From Chryseobacterium sp. RU37D (GTDB lineage Bacteria; Bacteroidota; Bacteroidia; Flavobacteriales; Weeksellaceae): a stretch of DNA of 64,000 nucleotides. Shown here one piece after another: positions 33,995 to 43,009 of the stretch; within the stretch, counting starts at the first letter, position 1; every line of letters begins with the position of its first letter. Under the pieces are notes generated by a model. The model worked only from the letters and a program-made list of their open reading frames with translations. It made no database searches and was not told the DNA's origin. The stretch lies in NCBI RefSeq assembly GCF_900156075.1, contig NZ_FTMM01000004.1, positions 89,000 through 152,999 on the forward strand, read 5' to 3'. A program made the translations under genes and the position numbers.

Positions 33995-35086
33995 ATGAAA
34001 AATATAATCATCACCGGAGGAGCAGGTTTTATTGGTTCCCACGTTGTAAGAGAATTTGTAAAAAACAACCCGAATACAAAAATCATCAACCTTGATGCAC
34101 TTACCTACGCCGGAAATCTTGAAAACTTAAAGGACATTGAAAATGAGCCTAATTATGTTTTCGAAAAAGCGGACATCACAAAACCTGAAGAATTAAGAAA
34201 AGTCTTCGAAAAATATAATCCCGATGCGGTTGTTCACCTAGCTGCGGAAAGCCACGTTGACAGAAGCATCACAGACCCGATGGCATTCATCAATACGAAT
34301 GTAAACGGAACCGCGAATCTTCTCAATCTTTGTAAAGAATTCTGGACATTAAACCCCGATCACACCCACGGAAGATTTCCTGACGAAAAAAGAACAAACC
34401 TTTTTTATCACGTTTCTACAGACGAAGTGTATGGAAGTTTAGGTGAAACAGGCTTCTTTTTAGAAACAACAGCTTATGATCCGCAATCCCCGTATTCAGC
34501 TTCAAAAGCAGCTTCTGATCATTTGGTAAGAGCGTATGGAAATACATACGGAATGCCTTTCATCGTATCCAACTGTTCCAATAACTACGGTCCGAATCAT
34601 TTTCCTGAAAAACTGATTCCGCTTTGTATTTCAAATATCATTAATGAAAAGCCTCTGCCTATTTATGGTGACGGGAAATATACAAGGGACTGGCTGTTTG
34701 TCATCGATCACGCCAAAGGAATCCATCAGATTTTCAATGAAGCTAAAACAGGTGAAACGTACAATATTGGAGGTTTCAACGAGTGGCAAAATATTGATTT
34801 AGTTAAAGAACTGATCAAACAAATGGACGCCAAATTAGGAAGACCTGAAGGATACTCCGAAAAGCTGATCACCTTTGTAAAAGACAGACCAGGCCACGAC
34901 AAACGTTACGCCATAGATGCTACAAAACTGAATAAAGATCTTGGCTGGAAACCGTCTGTAACTTTCGAGGAAGGTTTAGCAAAAACCATCGACTGGTATC
35001 TGGAAAACAAAGAATGGCTGGAGCACGTGACTAGTGGGAATTACCAGAAATATTATGCTTCACAGTATTCTGCTGAGAAGAATTAA
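33995..35086 (+). CDS. rfbB: dTDP-glucose 4,6-dehydratase
   Basis: A 363-residue SDR-type enzyme that turns dTDP-glucose into dTDP-4-keto-6-deoxyglucose. It has the NAD loop GGAGFIGSH (7-15), HVSTDEVYGSLG with the catalytic Thr, Asp and Glu, and YSASKAASDHLV with the Tyr/Lys pair. Length is normal. The next gene of the pathway, rfbA, lies 323 bp on; the rhamnose genes rfbC and rfbD are absent. Its product could feed the VioA-like aminotransferase at 39776. Confidence 0.95.
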   Translation: MKNIIITGGAGFIGSHVVREFVKNNPNTKIINLDALTYAGNLENLKDIENEPNYVFEKADITKPEELRKVFEKYNPDAVVHLAAESHVDRSITDPMAFINTNVNGTANLLNLCKEFWTLNPDHTHGRFPDEKRTNLFYHVSTDEVYGSLGETGFFLETTAYDPQSPYSASKAASDHLVRAYGNTYGMPFIVSNCSNNYGPNHFPEKLIPLCISNIINEKPLPIYGDGKYTRDWLFVIDHAKGIHQIFNEAKTGETYNIGGFNEWQNIDLVKELIKQMDAKLGRPEGYSEKLITFVKDRPGHDKRYAIDATKLNKDLGWKPSVTFEEGLAKTIDWYLENKEWLEHVTSGNYQKYYASQYSAEKN

Positions 35087-35409
35087 AAAAATTCTCTAGG
35101 CAGCTAAAAATAACTTATCAATTTTGGAGAAAATTTTTAAAATATAAAACTGTGTTAATTTTATATCTTAACTAACTTAATATAATAAACTTTGTTTATT
35201 CTTATTTTTACCATTAAGGATTTAAGAAGTTGATTCATTTTGAATCGTTAAGAAATCCATAAATAGATTTTAATGAAAATTATTAGGATTAACTTAAATC
35301 TTAATTCCTTAATGTTTAAAAATTATTTTATAAAATTAAATAGTCTCCAAACATATATATAAACACTACGGATTCGAGAAATCGAAATATTCGTAAAATT
35401 TGAAAAAAG
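35087..35409 (+). promoter_or_regulatory. Structured leader region ahead of rfbA
   Basis: This 323-base AT-rich gap has no ORF but holds folded structure: GGATTT (35218-35223) with AAATCC (35253-35258) around GATTC/GAATC (35232-35236, 35242-35246). A larger inverted pair also spans it: CATTAAGG plus ATTTAAG (35212-35226) against CTTAAAT and CCTTAATG (35293-35314). It may be a regulatory RNA leader, a promoter region or a decayed repeat; the sequence does not decide. Confidence 0.35.
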
Positions 35410-36276
35410 ATGAAAGGAATAATATTAGCCGGAGGTTCCGGAACCCGACTTTACCCTCTTACCATCGCAGTAAGCAAGCAATTAATGCCTGTTTACGACA
35501 AACCAATGATCTATTACCCATTATCCACTTTATTGCTTGCAGGTATTAAAGATATTTTGATCATCACAACGCCTTATGACCAGCCCGGTTTCATCAAATT
35601 ATTAGGAGATGGCTCGCAAATCGGCTGTAATATAGAATACGTTGTACAGCCAAGCCCGGATGGCCTTGCGCAGGCTTTTATTCTGGGTGATAAATTCATC
35701 GGAGATGATGCTGCAGCCCTGGTTTTAGGTGACAATATTTTCTACGGTTCCGAAATGGGAACTTTACTTAAAGACAAAACCAATCCTGACGGAGGCGTTG
35801 TTTTCGCTTACCACGTTTCAGATCCGGAAAGATATGGTGTGGTGGACTTTGACAACGATTTTAAAGCGGTTTCTATCGAGGAGAAGCCACTACAACCCAA
35901 ATCAAACTATGCTGTTCCCGGATTGTATTTCTACGACAATGAAGTGGTAGAAATCGCAAAAAACATCAAGCCTTCCGCAAGAGGAGAGCTGGAAATCACG
36001 GATGTAAACAACGTTTATCTTCAAAAAGGAAAACTGGAAGTAGGCGTTCTGGACAGAGGCACCGCATGGCTTGATACAGGAACCTTTGATTCTTTGAATG
36101 ACGCATCAGAATTCGTAAGGGTTATTGAAAAAAGACAGGGCTTCAAAATAGGATGTATTGAAGAAATAGCTTTTAGAAATAAGTTCATCAACGAAGAAAA
36201 ACTGTTGGAAACTGCTGCCAAATATGGTAAGAGCGGCTACGGAGAATATTTGAAGCAATTAGTAAAAAAACAATAG
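35410..36276 (+). CDS. rfbA: Glucose-1-phosphate thymidylyltransferase
   Basis: A 288-residue cytoplasmic nucleotidyltransferase that makes dTDP-glucose from glucose-1-phosphate and dTTP. The N-terminus [18 protein letters not shown] is the nucleotide-binding signature; GDNIFYG holds the Mg-binding Asp, EEKP the sugar-binding loop, and GTAWLDTGT is typical of RmlA. It works just before RfbB in the pathway although it is encoded after it. A weak hairpin with a T run follows at 36294-36326. Confidence 0.96.
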   Translation: MKGIILAGGSGTRLYPLTIAVSKQLMPVYDKPMIYYPLSTLLLAGIKDILIITTPYDQPGFIKLLGDGSQIGCNIEYVVQPSPDGLAQAFILGDKFIGDDAAALVLGDNIFYGSEMGTLLKDKTNPDGGVVFAYHVSDPERYGVVDFDNDFKAVSIEEKPLQPKSNYAVPGLYFYDNEVVEIAKNIKPSARGELEITDVNNVYLQKGKLEVGVLDRGTAWLDTGTFDSLNDASEFVRVIEKRQGFKIGCIEEIAFRNKFINEEKLLETAAKYGKSGYGEYLKQLVKKQ

Positions 36277-36293
36277 ATTTATATTAAAAAAAT

Positions 36294-36326
36294 AAAAAGC
36301 TATTGATATTATTGTTAATAGTTTTT
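36294..36326 (+). terminator. Weak terminator-like hairpin after rfbA
   Basis: AAAAAGCTATT can pair with AATAGTTTTT around a 12-base loop; the T run is part of the stem. The stem is AT-rich, so strength is doubtful, and read-through into the ABC transporter genes is likely. Confidence 0.4.
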
Positions 36327-36415
36327 GATTATAACCTCAACTATCAATATATTAGTTGTTATTTTCCTGTTTTATATGAATAATAGAGCATGGAATATTA
36401 TTAATTATTATAAAT

Positions 36416-37276
36416 TTGAAAAAAAATTCTACTTTGAAAACCGTAGTATACACATCTGATAAAAAAACACATTTTTTCCAAGAACTCAAATCGATTTACA
36501 AGGATATCAGATCATCTAATTTTTTAGCCTATCAAATGACTAAAAGAGACATCCAGTCTCAGCACAGACAGTCTTTATTAGGTTTTTTCTGGATATTAGC
36601 CCCGGTAATTATCAATTCTTTGATCTGGTTATTTCTAAATGGCTCGGGCGTAGTAAATGTTAATATTCCGGGAGGGATACCTTATCCTGTTTTTGTGATT
36701 GCAGGAACTACACTTTGGAACATCTTCGCGGAAGCTGTTCAGAGCCCCATCAATTCCGTGAATGCAGGAAGAGCAATTATCTCAAAAATCAATTTTCCTA
36801 AAGAAGCCTTATTAATGAAAGGACTATACACTACCCTTTTTAATTTAGCCATCAAAATGATACCTGTAGTTGCTATTTTAATAGTATATCAGGTGGTGCC
36901 TTCATGGAGCCTGCTGCTGTTTCCTTTTTATATTGCGGCTTTAACGCTTTTTGCTTTTACGATAGGATTAGTCCTTACACCATTAGGATTAATTTACACA
37001 GACATCAGCAAAGTACTTACTACAGGTATTCCTTTTTTGATGTACCTGACTCCTGTAGTATATGCAGCTCCAAAAGTTGGGGTTTTTAAAGTTTTGTTTA
37101 AATTAAATCCTTTAACATATCTTATTAATGATACCCGAAATACATTGGTAGGAATGGAAGCACAGTCCTTGGTATTCATGCTTATTTTAACAGCAGTAAG
37201 TCTTATTGTTTTATTAATCGGTCTGGTTATTTTCAGAAAATCGATGCCGATAATTATTGAAAAAATTGCAGGGTAA
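36416..37276 (+). CDS. Polysaccharide ABC exporter, permease (Wzm-like)
   Basis: A 286-residue inner-membrane protein with six membrane segments of the ABC-2 exporter type: LLGFFWILAPVIINSLIWL, YPVFVIAGTTLWNIF, then four more, with SINFPKEALLMKG and NPLTYLINDTRNTLVG. It forms the channel for finished, lipid-linked polysaccharide. No ATG precedes residue 42, so a TTG start is used: 36416 here, or 36434; a TAAATTTG promoter-like box overlaps the first TTG, which may favour the second. Its stop overlaps the start of the ATPase gene by 1 bp (TAATG), so the two are coupled. Confidence 0.9.
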   Translation: MKKNSTLKTVVYTSDKKTHFFQELKSIYKDIRSSNFLAYQMTKRDIQSQHRQSLLGFFWILAPVIINSLIWLFLNGSGVVNVNIPGGIPYPVFVIAGTTLWNIFAEAVQSPINSVNAGRAIISKINFPKEALLMKGLYTTLFNLAIKMIPVVAILIVYQVVPSWSLLLFPFYIAALTLFAFTIGLVLTPLGLIYTDISKVLTTGIPFLMYLTPVVYAAPKVGVFKVLFKLNPLTYLINDTRNTLVGMEAQSLVFMLILTAVSLIVLLIGLVIFRKSMPIIIEKIAG

Positions 37277-38463
37277 TGAAAGATAAAGAAGTATTAGTAT
37301 CAGCACAGAATGTCTCTAAAAAATTCAGTAAAAACCTGAAGAGTTCCCTTAAATATGGGGCTTCCGACATTATCCGAAGTACGTTGGGCTTATCGATAAA
37401 TAAAGAATTGCGTCCTAAAGAATTCTGGGCAGTACATGATGTAAGCTTTGAGCTGAGAAGAGGAGAATGTATCGGGCTGATCGGTCATAATGGTGCAGGA
37501 AAATCTACCCTTCTGAAAGTTTTAAACGGATTGTATGTTCCCGACAAAGGGCAGATTGTCATGAAAGGGAAAATAGGGGCCCTGATAGAATTGGGTGCCG
37601 GTTTTAATCCCATTCTTACGGGAAGAGAAAACATTTACAACAATGCTTCCATTTTAGGATTTACCAAAAAAGAAGTTGAAGAAAAAATAGAATCAATCAT
37701 CGATTTTTCTGAAATAAGAGACTTTATTGACACTCCTGTACAAAATTATTCCTCAGGGATGAAGGTACGTCTGGGATTTGCTGTTGCAGCACATCTTGAG
37801 CCGGATATTCTGATTATTGACGAGGTATTGGCTGTGGGGGATTTAGGATTTGTATTAAAATGCTTTAAAAAAATTGATGAGCTCCTTCCTCATACAGCTT
37901 TAATTTTTGTCTCGCACAGCATGCCGATGGTATCAAGAATATGCAACCAAATAATCCTCATGGATCATGGTATGGTAAAGTATCAGGGCACCAATATTTC
38001 CAATGGAATAGCTCAATACTATGATCATTTTGATGATATGGCCACCTCGACTGTACTGGACAGTAAAAATATTACAGATATTGAAGTAATTGCTGACAGA
38101 GTTTGCAGATGGGGACAGGAGATGAATATAAATCTTAAGTTGAAAATTAAAAATATTCAACAAACACCATCTTTCTATTTTATAATTAAAGATAAGGAGC
38201 AACGAGGTGTTGCAAGTGTGATATCCCAAGAGTCTCTAAGTCTGGACTACAATACAGAGCAGCATTTAGAAATTAATGTCACAATACCGAAAATTGAACT
38301 GACAAATGGAACTTATAATGTGGATCTGGCTATTTATGAAACATTATTTAAGGGCCCCCTTTGCAGAATTTCCAACTTATTCACCTTCTCCGTGCGGGAA
38401 GGATTGCAGACTTGGGAAGCATTTCATTTAGAGTCTAAATGGGACGTAAAAATTACAAGTTAA
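37276..38463 (+). CDS. Polysaccharide ABC exporter, ATPase with C-terminal domain (Wzt-like)
   Basis: A 395-residue cytoplasmic ATPase. The ABC domain (about 1-250) has Walker A GHNGAGKST (70-78), signature YSSGMKVRLG, Walker B ILIIDEVLAVGD and the switch His in FVSHS. A separate C-terminal domain (about 260-395, beta-rich) fits the carbohydrate-binding domain of Wzt, which recognises the chemical cap of the chain and sets its length. That implies export through the ABC route, not Wzx/Wzy. It starts inside the stop of the permease gene. Confidence 0.92.
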   Translation: MKDKEVLVSAQNVSKKFSKNLKSSLKYGASDIIRSTLGLSINKELRPKEFWAVHDVSFELRRGECIGLIGHNGAGKSTLLKVLNGLYVPDKGQIVMKGKIGALIELGAGFNPILTGRENIYNNASILGFTKKEVEEKIESIIDFSEIRDFIDTPVQNYSSGMKVRLGFAVAAHLEPDILIIDEVLAVGDLGFVLKCFKKIDELLPHTALIFVSHSMPMVSRICNQIILMDHGMVKYQGTNISNGIAQYYDHFDDMATSTVLDSKNITDIEVIADRVCRWGQEMNINLKLKIKNIQQTPSFYFIIKDKEQRGVASVISQESLSLDYNTEQHLEINVTIPKIELTNGTYNVDLAIYETLFKGPLCRISNLFTFSVREGLQTWEAFHLESKWDVKITS

Positions 38464-38505
38464 GGTTAAAAAATAAAAACAGCCAGCTTGAAAACATGGT
38501 AACAA

Positions 38506-39792
38506 ATGACAATTAAAAAATTAATTACATCAATTATCCCGATTTCATTGATTCCGAAATTAAAATCAGTATATTATTTTAGATATACGCTCAATAAATA
38601 TTTTAAAGGAATTAATTATAAAAGGCTGACACCAAAAGAAATTTATAACAGAGAAATAAAAAACTTTGATCTGCTTATTTACGATACTATATTTCCAAGT
38701 TTAATTTCAGGCTTTAGATATGCAGAGTTCAATGCTTTGCTTCATGCATTTAAAAATGTAAAAATAATCGTTAACCCAATAGATTACCAAGTTTTAAACC
38801 AAAAACCCGAAACCCATACAACCGACATAGAACTTTTAAGAAAGACACATCCTATATCTCATAAAAAAATCTTTGCAGGAACAGTGAAAGACATTAAAAA
38901 TGCTAAATTCTTTTACTGTATATTTTTAAACAATATTTATGATAGTCTCGATTATCTTGAGAAAAACAAAATAAATTTCATATTTACATTATATCCCGGT
39001 GGAGGTTTTGATACAAAGGATGAAGTTGCACTAAAGAAATTGAAAAGCGTATTATCTTCAAAATATTTCAGAGGTGTAATTGTTACCCAGCAATTTACAG
39101 AAGACTTTATAGTAAAAAACTATAATTGTCCCAAAGATAAAATACTAAACATTTTCGGCTGTATTATCCCACAAAATTCTATTAATGTAACAAGGTCGAG
39201 ACACTACAACAATTCGATGACTTTAAATGTATGTTTCTGCGCAGCGAAATACACAGAAATTGGAGCGGATAAAGGATATGATATTTTTATAGAAACAGCA
39301 AAGATTTTGGCTTCAAAAGGACATAATATTCATTTTAATGTTGTAGGAGGATATGATAGTAAGGTGATCAGCATTGAAGGATATGAAAAATTCTTTACTT
39401 TTCATGGATATAAAAAATACGAAGAACTGCAGTCTATATTTTTAGAACAAGACATCATCATGTCGCCCAACAGGCCTTTTATTCTCAATCTGGGTAGTTT
39501 TGACGGTTTTCCACTGGGTGCAGTCGTAGAAGCGGCTCTAAATGGCGTAACCCCAATTGTTACAGATGAATTAAAGCAAAACACTGTATTTAGCAAAGAT
39601 GAAATCATTATTGTAAAGCCAGACACAGAAGAAATAGTAATGAAAATTGAAGAACTTATATCTAAGCCAAAATTGCTAAATTTATTTTCTGAAAACGCAC
39701 AGAAAAAATTTCGTGAAATTTATAATGACAGCTATCAGCTAGATAAAAGAATTGACTTTATAAAAAAACATGTATATGATACCAGTAACTAA
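38506..39792 (+). CDS. Glycosyltransferase, GT4-like (GT-B fold)
   Basis: A 428-residue protein whose C-terminal half is a GT-B nucleotide-sugar domain: ADKGYDIFIETAKILASKG, FTFHGYKKYEELQ and DGFPLGAVVEAALNGVTPIV. This last segment is in the position of the EX7E donor-binding motif but is not a perfect match (LGAVVEAAL). The N-terminal half is less conserved, as expected of the acceptor side. Donor and acceptor are unknown. Its 3' end overlaps the aminotransferase gene by 17 bp, which suggests coupling. Confidence 0.8.
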   Translation: MTIKKLITSIIPISLIPKLKSVYYFRYTLNKYFKGINYKRLTPKEIYNREIKNFDLLIYDTIFPSLISGFRYAEFNALLHAFKNVKIIVNPIDYQVLNQKPETHTTDIELLRKTHPISHKKIFAGTVKDIKNAKFFYCIFLNNIYDSLDYLEKNKINFIFTLYPGGGFDTKDEVALKKLKSVLSSKYFRGVIVTQQFTEDFIVKNYNCPKDKILNIFGCIIPQNSINVTRSRHYNNSMTLNVCFCAAKYTEIGADKGYDIFIETAKILASKGHNIHFNVVGGYDSKVISIEGYEKFFTFHGYKKYEELQSIFLEQDIIMSPNRPFILNLGSFDGFPLGAVVEAALNGVTPIVTDELKQNTVFSKDEIIIVKPDTEEIVMKIEELISKPKLLNLFSENAQKKFREIYNDSYQLDKRIDFIKKHVYDTSN

Positions 39793-40858
39793 ACCTTTCC
39801 TACCCCCTCAAGCAGAATATCAGGAATATATAGATAATATTTGGAAGCGACAATGGTTAACCAATATGGGACCTTTAGCCAGCCAGCTCGAAATGGAGCT
39901 TAAAGATCATCTTAAAGTGCAGCACCTCTTATTTTTAACCAATGGTACCGTAGCCATACAAATGGCAATCAAAGCGCTTGAAATCACTGGTGAAGTGATA
40001 ACTACCCCGTTTTCTTTTATTGCTACCACCAGCTCTATCGTCTGGGAAAACTGTACGCCAGTTTTTGTAGATATAGATCCAAAAAGCCTCTGCATTGACG
40101 CCAAAAAAATTGAAAAAGCCATCACAGAAAAAACAACTGCCATCCTTGCTACACACGTTTATGGAAATCCGTGTGATGTGGAAGCTATAGATATTATTGC
40201 AAAAAAACATAATCTAAAGGTTATTTATGATGCAGCCCACGCCTTCGGGGTGGAAGTGAACGGAAAATCTATTTTTGAATATGGTGATATTTCCACGTGT
40301 TCCCTGCATGCTACCAAGCTTTATCATACCGTTGAAGGAGGTTTAATAATTACAAAAGATCCTGATATGTTAAAAAAATTAGCATATATCAGGAATTTTG
40401 GAATTTCAGGATTCGATTCATTTGCAGAATTAGGTCTTAACGGAAAAAATTCCGAATTTCACGCTGCAATGGGATTAGTTAATCTTAAATATATCAACGA
40501 AATTCACGAGAAAAGAAAAGCTTTAACTAAGCTTTATGACGAAAAGCTGAAAAATTTAAAAGCCGTAAAACCGTTGTGGCATTCAAATGCTAATGAAAAT
40601 TTTGCGTATTATGCCATCGTTTTAGAAAGTGAAGAATTATTATTAAAGCTAAAGACTGAAATGGATAAGCAGGAAATCTTTACCAGAAGATATTTCTATC
40701 CAAGCCTGGCATCAGCATTACCTTATCTCCCGAAGCTGGAGCTTCCGATCACTGAAGATATTGCCAAAAGAGCATTATGCCTTCCGTTGTACTATGACCT
40801 GACTTTTGAAGAAGTGGAGCTTATATCCCGTCTTATGCTGAGAATACAAAACAATTAA
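39776..40858 (+). CDS. DegT/DnrJ/EryC1-family aminotransferase, VioA-like
   Basis: A PLP enzyme of 360 residues if it starts at MIPVTKPFLPP; an ATG 6 bp upstream (39770) is also possible. The PLP Lys is in HATKLYHTVEGG (about residue 181), and ATHVYGNPCDV and IYDAAHAFGVE are as in sugar aminotransferases. The N-terminus and these blocks look most like VioA, which makes dTDP-4-amino-4,6-dideoxyglucose (Qui4N) from the RfbB product; FdtB-like 3-amination is less likely because no FdtA isomerase is present. It overlaps the previous gene and is followed after 2 bp by an acyltransferase of the VioB kind. Confidence 0.85.
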   Translation: MIPVTKPFLPPQAEYQEYIDNIWKRQWLTNMGPLASQLEMELKDHLKVQHLLFLTNGTVAIQMAIKALEITGEVITTPFSFIATTSSIVWENCTPVFVDIDPKSLCIDAKKIEKAITEKTTAILATHVYGNPCDVEAIDIIAKKHNLKVIYDAAHAFGVEVNGKSIFEYGDISTCSLHATKLYHTVEGGLIITKDPDMLKKLAYIRNFGISGFDSFAELGLNGKNSEFHAAMGLVNLKYINEIHEKRKALTKLYDEKLKNLKAVKPLWHSNANENFAYYAIVLESEELLLKLKTEMDKQEIFTRRYFYPSLASALPYLPKLELPITEDIAKRALCLPLYYDLTFEEVELISRLMLRIQNN

Positions 40859-40860
40859 TC

Positions 40861-41499
40861 ATGCTGATCATCGGAGCCAAAGGATTTGCAAAAGAAGTAT
40901 TAGAGATCTGTCATCAAAATAATGACCTGATCAATCTTGCTTTTTATGATGATGTGAATGATGATGTATTTGGTAATCTGTACAATCAGTTTCCTGTTCT
41001 GAAACATATTCAGAATGCAGAAGAATATTTTAAAACCATTGATGAAAAGTTTACCATCGGGATCGGAAACCCGGTATTAAGAAAAAAATTAGCCGACAAA
41101 TTTACAGAGGCGGGTGGAAAATTAACGTCTGTAATCAGTCCGAAAGCCGATATCGGATCTTACGGAATAAGCATTGGCCAAGGAGCAAATATTCTGGACG
41201 GAGTGAAGATTTCCAATGATGTCAGCATAGGGCTTGCACCTATTGTTTATTACAATTCTGTTATTACTCATGATGTAGAAATAGGTGATTTTGTAGAGAT
41301 TTCCCCTGATGTGAAGATTTTAGGACGGGCAGGTATTGGCAGTTTTTGTCAATTAGGCGCAGGTTCCATTATCCTTCCTGATATTAAGATTGGAAACAAC
41401 GTCATCATAGGAGCCGGGGCTGTCGTTACAAAACACATTCCGGATAACTGCGTTGCTGTAGGAGTACCCGCAAAAATTATTAAAACAAATACAAGATGA
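40861..41499 (+). CDS. NeuD/PglD/VioB-family sugar N-acyltransferase
   Basis: A 212-residue protein with a small Rossmann-like N-domain (MLIIGAKGFAKEVLEICHQN) that binds the UDP or dTDP sugar, and a left-handed beta-helix of hexapeptide repeats (about residues 95-205; GISIGQGANI, IGNNVIIGAGAVV, CVAVGVPAKII). It transfers an acyl group to an amino sugar. The position usually held by the catalytic His reads ITHDVEIGDFVEI, with His in place. With the aminotransferase 2 bp upstream it should acylate the 4-amino group. Whether the donor is acetyl-CoA or another acyl carrier is unknown. Confidence 0.85.
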   Translation: MLIIGAKGFAKEVLEICHQNNDLINLAFYDDVNDDVFGNLYNQFPVLKHIQNAEEYFKTIDEKFTIGIGNPVLRKKLADKFTEAGGKLTSVISPKADIGSYGISIGQGANILDGVKISNDVSIGLAPIVYYNSVITHDVEIGDFVEISPDVKILGRAGIGSFCQLGAGSIILPDIKIGNNVIIGAGAVVTKHIPDNCVAVGVPAKIIKTNTR

Positions 41500-42398
41500 A
41501 TCCCACAGTAAGCGTTGTGATGATCACGTATGGTCATGAAGATTATATTGAAGAAAGTATTAATGGTGTTTTGTCACAGACTTTTAATGCGGAAATAGAA
41601 TTGATCATTTCGGATGACTGCTCGCCGGACAACACCGAGACTGTCATAAAAAAGATTATAGGAAACCATCCAAACGGACATTGGATAAAATACATAAAGC
41701 ATACGGAAAATAAAGGCGCAATACCCAATTTCGTGTGGGCCATTTCCCAGGCCAAAGGTAAATATATTGCCATATGCGAAGGAGATGATTACTGGACAGA
41801 CCATCTGAAGCTTCAGAAACAAGTGGACTTTTTAGAAGAACATCCGGAATATAGCCTGACTTTTCATAAGATTAAGGAGCTCACCACAAGGGAAGAAAAA
41901 TTCACTTATCCTAATCCTGATACAGAAGAAATTTATACCATTGAAGATCTGGCAAAAGAAAATTTTATCATTACAGTTTCCGTAGTTTTCAGAAAAAATA
42001 TGGAGGTGCTCCCCGACTGGCTTAAATATTCTCCCATAGGCGATTACCCTCTGCATATGCTGAATGCCTCTTTCGGTTTAATAAAATATTTTCCTCAGGA
42101 AATGGCTACCTACAGGGTAGGAAGCGGTATGTGGAGCACACAGAATAAGGTAGACCAAATGGTAAATACCATGTATTGCTTAAGATTTTTGCTGCTTCAT
42201 TTTAAAAAAAATAAAGAAGTTCATCAGAATCTTTCCGGGCAGTATAATAATTTCCGAACTGCATTAATACAGCCTTTTGATCATAAAAAAGCATTAGATG
42301 TAAAGCTCAAAGATTATCGGTATATCGAAAATATTACCAGTATGGGCAATCTTTTAAAAATGATGAAAATTAAAATTGCCAAGAAATTAAAATTTTAA
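41496..42398 (+). CDS. Glycosyltransferase family 2
   Basis: A 300-residue GT-A enzyme with SVVMITYGHEDYIEESI at the N-terminus, ISDDCSPDNTE, and the metal-binding CEGDDYWTD (DDxD-like). Its C-terminal part is variable and ends with a basic helix KMMKIKIAKKLKF likely to touch the membrane. It shares the ATGA overlap with the acyltransferase before it (4 bp). Donor and linkage unknown. Confidence 0.88.
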   Translation: MNPTVSVVMITYGHEDYIEESINGVLSQTFNAEIELIISDDCSPDNTETVIKKIIGNHPNGHWIKYIKHTENKGAIPNFVWAISQAKGKYIAICEGDDYWTDHLKLQKQVDFLEEHPEYSLTFHKIKELTTREEKFTYPNPDTEEIYTIEDLAKENFIITVSVVFRKNMEVLPDWLKYSPIGDYPLHMLNASFGLIKYFPQEMATYRVGSGMWSTQNKVDQMVNTMYCLRFLLLHFKKNKEVHQNLSGQYNNFRTALIQPFDHKKALDVKLKDYRYIENITSMGNLLKMMKIKIAKKLKF

Positions 42399-42417
42399 AA
42401 AATTAATCTTTTTTACA

Positions 42418-43008
42418 ATGCTTGGAAAACTTAAAAATAATATCTCCCAGAAAATTATTGCTCTTATTGAGAATAATGAGAAAAGAAAGATGCAGGAAAA
42501 ATGGAATATTTTCATGTCGAAATCTAATGTTGATATTCATCCCAGTTTTTCACCAAAAAATGCTGATCTTTTCAAAGGCGAGAATAATGAAGTGGGAAAT
42601 ATTATAATCGGCGAAAATTTTTTAATGAGAGCATATGGCAGTATTTTAGTTTTTCCAGAAGCTAAGCTTAAGATAGGTGATGGCGTTTTTTTTAACAATT
42701 ACTGTTCAATCAATTGTTTAGACAAAATTGAAATTGGTGATAATACCATTTTCGGCGAAGGGGTAAGGTTATACGACCACAATCATTTAATTGAAAAAGG
42801 TGAAAAGCTTTTCGTAGAAAAAGAAAAATACACAAAAAGCCCAGTTACAATCGGAAAAAACTGCTGGATAGGAAGCAATACCGTGATATTAAAAGGAGTT
42901 ACCATTGGTGATAACTCAATCATTGGTGCAGGTTGCGTAATTCATAAATCCGTTCCTCCCAACACCATTATAAAAAATAATCAAAACCTAATCACTCAAT
43001 CTCTCTAA
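42418..43008 (+). CDS. Hexapeptide-repeat O-acyltransferase
   Basis: A 196-residue left-handed beta-helix acyltransferase of the maltose/galactoside acetyltransferase group. Repeats run from about residue 60 to 190 (IIIGENFLM, LKIGDGVFF, IEIGDNTIF, VTIGKNCWIGSNTVI), with the catalytic His in YDHNH (about 122-126). It probably acetylates a sugar hydroxyl of the polysaccharide. It follows a GT2 gene after 19 bp and precedes a GT4 gene by 1 bp. Confidence 0.87.
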   Translation: MLGKLKNNISQKIIALIENNEKRKMQEKWNIFMSKSNVDIHPSFSPKNADLFKGENNEVGNIIIGENFLMRAYGSILVFPEAKLKIGDGVFFNNYCSINCLDKIEIGDNTIFGEGVRLYDHNHLIEKGEKLFVEKEKYTKSPVTIGKNCWIGSNTVILKGVTIGDNSIIGAGCVIHKSVPPNTIIKNNQNLITQSL

Positions 43009-43009
43009 A

